Assembly: GCA_016712345.1 (NCBI GenBank)
Contig: JADJRH010000011.1
Span: 1,798,001 to 1,862,000, forward strand
Length of the DNA: 64,000 bases
Direction: 5' to 3'
Source of the DNA: Polyangiaceae bacterium
Lineage (GTDB): Bacteria > Myxococcota_A > Polyangia > Polyangiales > Polyangiaceae
In this document: positions 61,279 to 64,000 of the stretch, piece after piece
How the letters are laid out: each line of letters opens with the position of its first letter
Position numbering within the stretch: position 1 is the stretch's first letter
Notes under the pieces: model-generated
What the model was told of the DNA's origin: nothing
Seen by the model: the letters and a program-made list of their open reading frames with translations, nothing else
Databases searched by the model: none
Translations under genes and position numbers: made by a program

Positions 61279-61848
61279 TCAGAGAGTATAGTGCACGCCC
61301 AATCCGAGCCCGCCCATCATGTACCAGCCCGGGCCCGACGAGTTGGGAAAGCCGGCAAAGCTAACCTCGGCGTTGCCAAAAAACGACCACGGCAGTTTTT
61401 GATAAATGGGTAGATCAATGCCGAGAGCGCCCTCCGCCCCGCCGCGGTGGCGAATGCCGTCGCCCACGCCGAAGATCGCTCCACCGACGTTTTGGTCTAC
61501 AGCAGCGAGCGGCTCTTCGTGCTGATGGATGAAGGCGATGCGAGCGTAAGGTCGAGTGGGGCCAATGCGGCCCCAAATTTGGGCGCCGAGTGCCAGGAGA
61601 GTGAGCATTCGCTGGTCAACAGCACCGTAACCCAGGCGGCCAAGTGCGTACACACCCACCAGGTCAAAAAATCGATAACCCAGGCCCAAGCCTCCCCATA
61701 CGGCCGCGTCACTTCGCCATTCTGACCCGGCGCCTGAAAGGGAGAGATTGAGCCGAATATCTCCAGCATCGGCGGTGCGGGGCGCAAGCAGGGCGGCGCC
61801 GAAGGCCAAGGTGAAGAGAGCGGGGAGGAAGGTGGAACGGTGTTTCAT
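61279..61848 (-). CDS. Outer-membrane beta-barrel-like protein
   Basis: The protein has 189 residues. The signal peptide ends ADA before GDIRLN. The mature part alternates hydrophobic and polar residues in strands with Gly and aromatic ends (LGYRFFDLVGVYALGRLGYG) and finishes GLGLGVHYTL with a C-terminal hydrophobic strand. The pattern suggests an eight-stranded porin-like barrel. It probably shares a transcript with the cytochrome gene. Confidence 0.7.
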   Translation of the reverse strand: MKHRSTFLPALFTLAFGAALLAPRTADAGDIRLNLSLSGAGSEWRSDAAVWGGLGLGYRFFDLVGVYALGRLGYGAVDQRMLTLLALGAQIWGRIGPTRPYARIAFIHQHEEPLAAVDQNVGGAIFGVGDGIRHRGGAEGALGIDLPIYQKLPWSFFGNAEVSFAGFPNSSGPGWYMMGGLGLGVHYTL

Positions 61849-61981
61849 AACGGCCGACCGACTGATGCCTGAGGGGGAGTGAACATTCGCTGAAACGGCT
61901 GAAAAATGTGGTCGACCTCAAAAACCTGACCATTCTTTGGTGTCTGTATCTACCCGGTTACGATCGGGTAGTGAACGAGAG

Positions 61982-62872
61982 TTAACTAAGGGAAGGTAGC
62001 CGTTCAGTCGCGTTTGAAAACAAACGAAGAGTGCCTAAGCGATCGAAGTACACAATCAAATCACGGCCCACGCCGCGTGGGCCGTCGGATGCAAATTGCA
62101 GTCTCAACAAGGGCCACGCGTACGCTCTTGTGTCGTGAAGCAAAACGCGGCCTCCCGCTCCCAACGCCCGCATTCCTTCAATGGCTTTTTCAATGGTGTC
62201 GCCGTAGTCAAACCCATGGAAGGTGGGCCGGACATACCGTTCGCCGCCGCGGTAGGCGCTGCCCGGTGCTCTACCCGTCAAGTCGTGACACCGAAGCTCT
62301 TCGGGTGGGTCATAACTTAAATTGGCCGCTCCTTCGACCGCCGTTTCAAGCCCGAAAAGCGGCGCATGGCAGGGTAGATGCGATGGCACGTACAGCTCAC
62401 GCATGAACTTGGGTTCGTCTTCGTAGTATCGGATCTGAATACGACTTGTGAACTTTTGCCCCTGGCATGTTGGACAGGGTACACTTCCGCCGTTGCACGA
62501 GCAGTTGATATTGCGACCGTCGATAAATACATACCCTCGACCGTTGCAAACCCGGCATTTTCTCCGGCCCGGCGTGTGTGAGCACTCGTTGCAAACGCCT
62601 GTGTCGGTGATGCCTTCAACCACAGCGAAACTGGCACCTACGAACGCCGTGGGCACAGGCGGATTGCCGCGAGGCAGGTGCGCCACCGAGTCGGCGTGCC
62701 GATAGATCTCTTCTTTCCAGGAGCGGCGCCGCACGATGTTGGTGAGCACGATGAGCGCGGACCACTGTTCTTTTGCGGTGGGTTCGCCGTCCGGGAGCGG
62801 TAAGCCTTGACTGCGGGCCTGATCAAGTGTTGGGAGGAATGCGGGCGGCTGTTCGATGGGACGTTCTCGCAT
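61982..62872 (-). CDS. Protein with DnaJ-like zinc-finger repeats
   Basis: The protein has 296 residues from the ATG at 62872 (or 303 from 62893). Residues about 95-145 contain four-Cys units CNECSHTPGRRKC, CRVCNGRGYV, CSCNGG and CPTCQGQ, like the Cys-rich zinc domain of DnaJ. There is no J-domain. The N-terminal and C-terminal parts are soluble and unassigned, with an ending rich in beta-strands. It may act as a scaffold or chaperone-like protein; its partners are unknown. Confidence 0.65.
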   Translation of the reverse strand: MRERPIEQPPAFLPTLDQARSQGLPLPDGEPTAKEQWSALIVLTNIVRRRSWKEEIYRHADSVAHLPRGNPPVPTAFVGASFAVVEGITDTGVCNECSHTPGRRKCRVCNGRGYVFIDGRNINCSCNGGSVPCPTCQGQKFTSRIQIRYYEDEPKFMRELYVPSHLPCHAPLFGLETAVEGAANLSYDPPEELRCHDLTGRAPGSAYRGGERYVRPTFHGFDYGDTIEKAIEGMRALGAGGRVLLHDTRAYAWPLLRLQFASDGPRGVGRDLIVYFDRLGTLRLFSNATERLPSLS

Positions 62873-62977
62873 GTTCAACGAACCTGTTGTCAAACGTCAC
62901 CCGACCCGACGCGTCCCGTCAAGGGTTGCGAAAATGGAAAGCGGCACATCGCCGAAAGTCCGTGGTAACGTCCGCGG

Positions 62978-64000
62978 GTGCAACGTTTCCTACTCTTGTG
63001 GTTCGCCCTTGCGGTGCTCGTCGGCTGCAATAAAGGTGGCCCGCCAAACGATAAAAAAGGCGGCGGAAAAGGGGATATTTCGTTCCCTGTAGAAGTGAAG
63101 CCGGTCGAAGCTCGCAGCGTTGAGTACACACTTGTCGCTACGGGATCGGTCGACGCGTTTGAGCAGGTGTCCATCACGTCGCGCGTTACGGGCGTTGTAG
63201 AAACGGTCAAGTTTAAAGAAGGGGACCGTGTAGAAAAAGGCGCGGTGCTTGTGGAGATCGAGCCCCGTCGCTTTCAGCTCGCCGTTGCCGGAGCGCAGGC
63301 CCAAATGGACAGGGCAACCGCTGCCAGGGCCGACGCAGAAGCGTTTCTTGCGCGGCGCGAAAAAATGTCAAACGAGGGCGTTGTCTCCGCCGATGAGCTT
63401 CAGAACTGGCGGACAAAAGTCGCCACTTCGCGCGCCGATGAAGCGGCGGCAAAAGCGTCGTTGGGCCTCGCACAGCTCAACCTTCGCGATGCGTACGTTC
63501 GCGCTCCCATTGACGGCACCGTGCAAACCCGCACTGTCCAAACCGGGCAATTCGCCCAACCTGGAATGGTGCTCGCGACCATTCTGCGATCCGATCCAAT
63601 GCTGCTTCGTTTTGAGGTGCCCGAGGCCGATGCTGCACGTGTACACACGGGGATGACAGCGCGTTTTTCAACTCCGGGTGTTTCAAGCGAGCTGACAGCC
63701 AAAATCACCCATGTTGCGGCGGGCGCCAATTCAACCTCGCGAATGGTTGCCGTCGTTGGGGAGATCGCTTCGCCGCCGTCGGAGTTGCATCCCGGCGCTT
63801 TCGCAGAGGTGAGCATTCCGGTGGGCACCATGACCGATGCGCCTGTCATTCCAGAAACGGCAATTCGACCGAGCGACAAGGGCTTCTTGTCGTACGTTGT
63901 TGAAGGCGGGGTGGCCAAAGTGAGAGTTCTAACCTTGGGTATGCGCACCAAAGACGGATTGGTAGAAGTGCGTTCAGGTTTGAAACCGGGCGAGTCGTTG
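62978..64000 (+). CDS. RND efflux periplasmic adaptor (membrane fusion protein), partial at 3' end
   Basis: From the GTG at 62978 an open frame of 341 codons runs to the window edge with no stop. The signal peptide has a lipobox (V-L-V-G-C), then a Lys/Gly linker. Domains in order: a lipoyl half (VEVKPVEARSVEYTLVATG, GVVETVKFKEGDRVEKGAVL), a coiled-coil hairpin (QAQMDRATAARADAEAFL, SADELQNWRTKVATS), the second lipoyl half (LRDAYVRAPIDGTVQTRTV) and beta-barrel/MP domains. The adaptor bridges an inner-membrane RND pump to an outer-membrane channel. A pump gene is expected right after the window. Confidence 0.92.
   Translation, partial: MQRFLLLWFALAVLVGCNKGGPPNDKKGGGKGDISFPVEVKPVEARSVEYTLVATGSVDAFEQVSITSRVTGVVETVKFKEGDRVEKGAVLVEIEPRRFQLAVAGAQAQMDRATAARADAEAFLARREKMSNEGVVSADELQNWRTKVATSRADEAAAKASLGLAQLNLRDAYVRAPIDGTVQTRTVQTGQFAQPGMVLATILRSDPMLLRFEVPEADAARVHTGMTARFSTPGVSSELTAKITHVAAGANSTSRMVAVVGEIASPPSELHPGAFAEVSIPVGTMTDAPVIPETAIRPSDKGFLSYVVEGGVAKVRVLTLGMRTKDGLVEVRSGLKPGESL

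Noticed and set aside
1..64000. CRISPR array
   Set aside because: No series of regularly spaced identical repeats with unique spacers was seen. The repeats at 3.7 kb are only two units.

Overview
The window looks like a chromosome segment from a Polyangia-type myxobacterium (Myxococcota). The basis is gene style, not a database match. There are many exported lipoproteins with Gly/Ser/Thr linkers directly after the lipobox cysteine, Cys-rich repeat proteins, MYXO-CTERM-like tails, a Ser/Thr kinase with a C-terminal membrane anchor, VIT/VWA proteins, TPR-PEGA proteins and a type VI secretion (T6SS) tip cluster. Many start sites overlap the preceding stop (ATGA/GTGA), which helps fix the starts.

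Layout. 0-16 kb: lipoproteins, a PNGase F-like lipoprotein, a Phd antitoxin with a broken vapC, tmRNA (ssrA) with a tandem repeat at its 3' end, a kelch lipoprotein pair, a ferritin-like lipoprotein, yggX, a VWA lipoprotein, a lipase-like lipoprotein, purE-purK and an SDR. 15.5-16.1 kb is a non-coding region rich in inverted repeats. 16-34 kb: a PHP metallohydrolase, a hybrid histidine kinase, a VIT-VWA protein, a methyltransferase, a protein kinase, an aldehyde dehydrogenase, a Cys-rich/propeller lipoprotein and a 1288-residue TPR protein. 33.93-40.21 kb: a 6.2-kb integrative element in the 3' half of a tRNA-Cys gene, bounded by 46-bp direct repeats. It carries a tyrosine integrase, a membrane-anchored ECF-like sigma factor, a HUH Rep-like protein, an excisionase-like protein and small DNA-binding proteins. 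Just beyond the tRNA lies a two-gene module: a P-loop ATPase overlapping a TIR-like/EAD-like protein by ATGA. This is the best candidate here for an undescribed conflict or defence system. 43-46 kb: a molybdopterin oxidoreductase and an esterase. 46.5-54 kb: a T6SS tip operon (vgrG-dcrB-PAAR) divergent from a DUF2169 gene. 54-64 kb: exported and membrane proteins, a cytochrome-like lipoprotein, a zinc-finger protein and the start of an RND efflux adaptor.

Two properties cut across the window. First, the 10-mer TGTGTACGCA occurs at least 13 times on both strands, in several reading frames and paired into hairpins between genes, which resembles a DNA-uptake-type word. A second word, TCTACCC/GGGTAGA, is also strongly enriched. 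Second, at least five otherwise intact genes (VWA protein, purK, rep, vgrG, and the exported protein at 56.6 kb) carry a single small frameshift. This pattern fits residual indel errors in the assembly better than true gene decay, so I annotate these as single genes.
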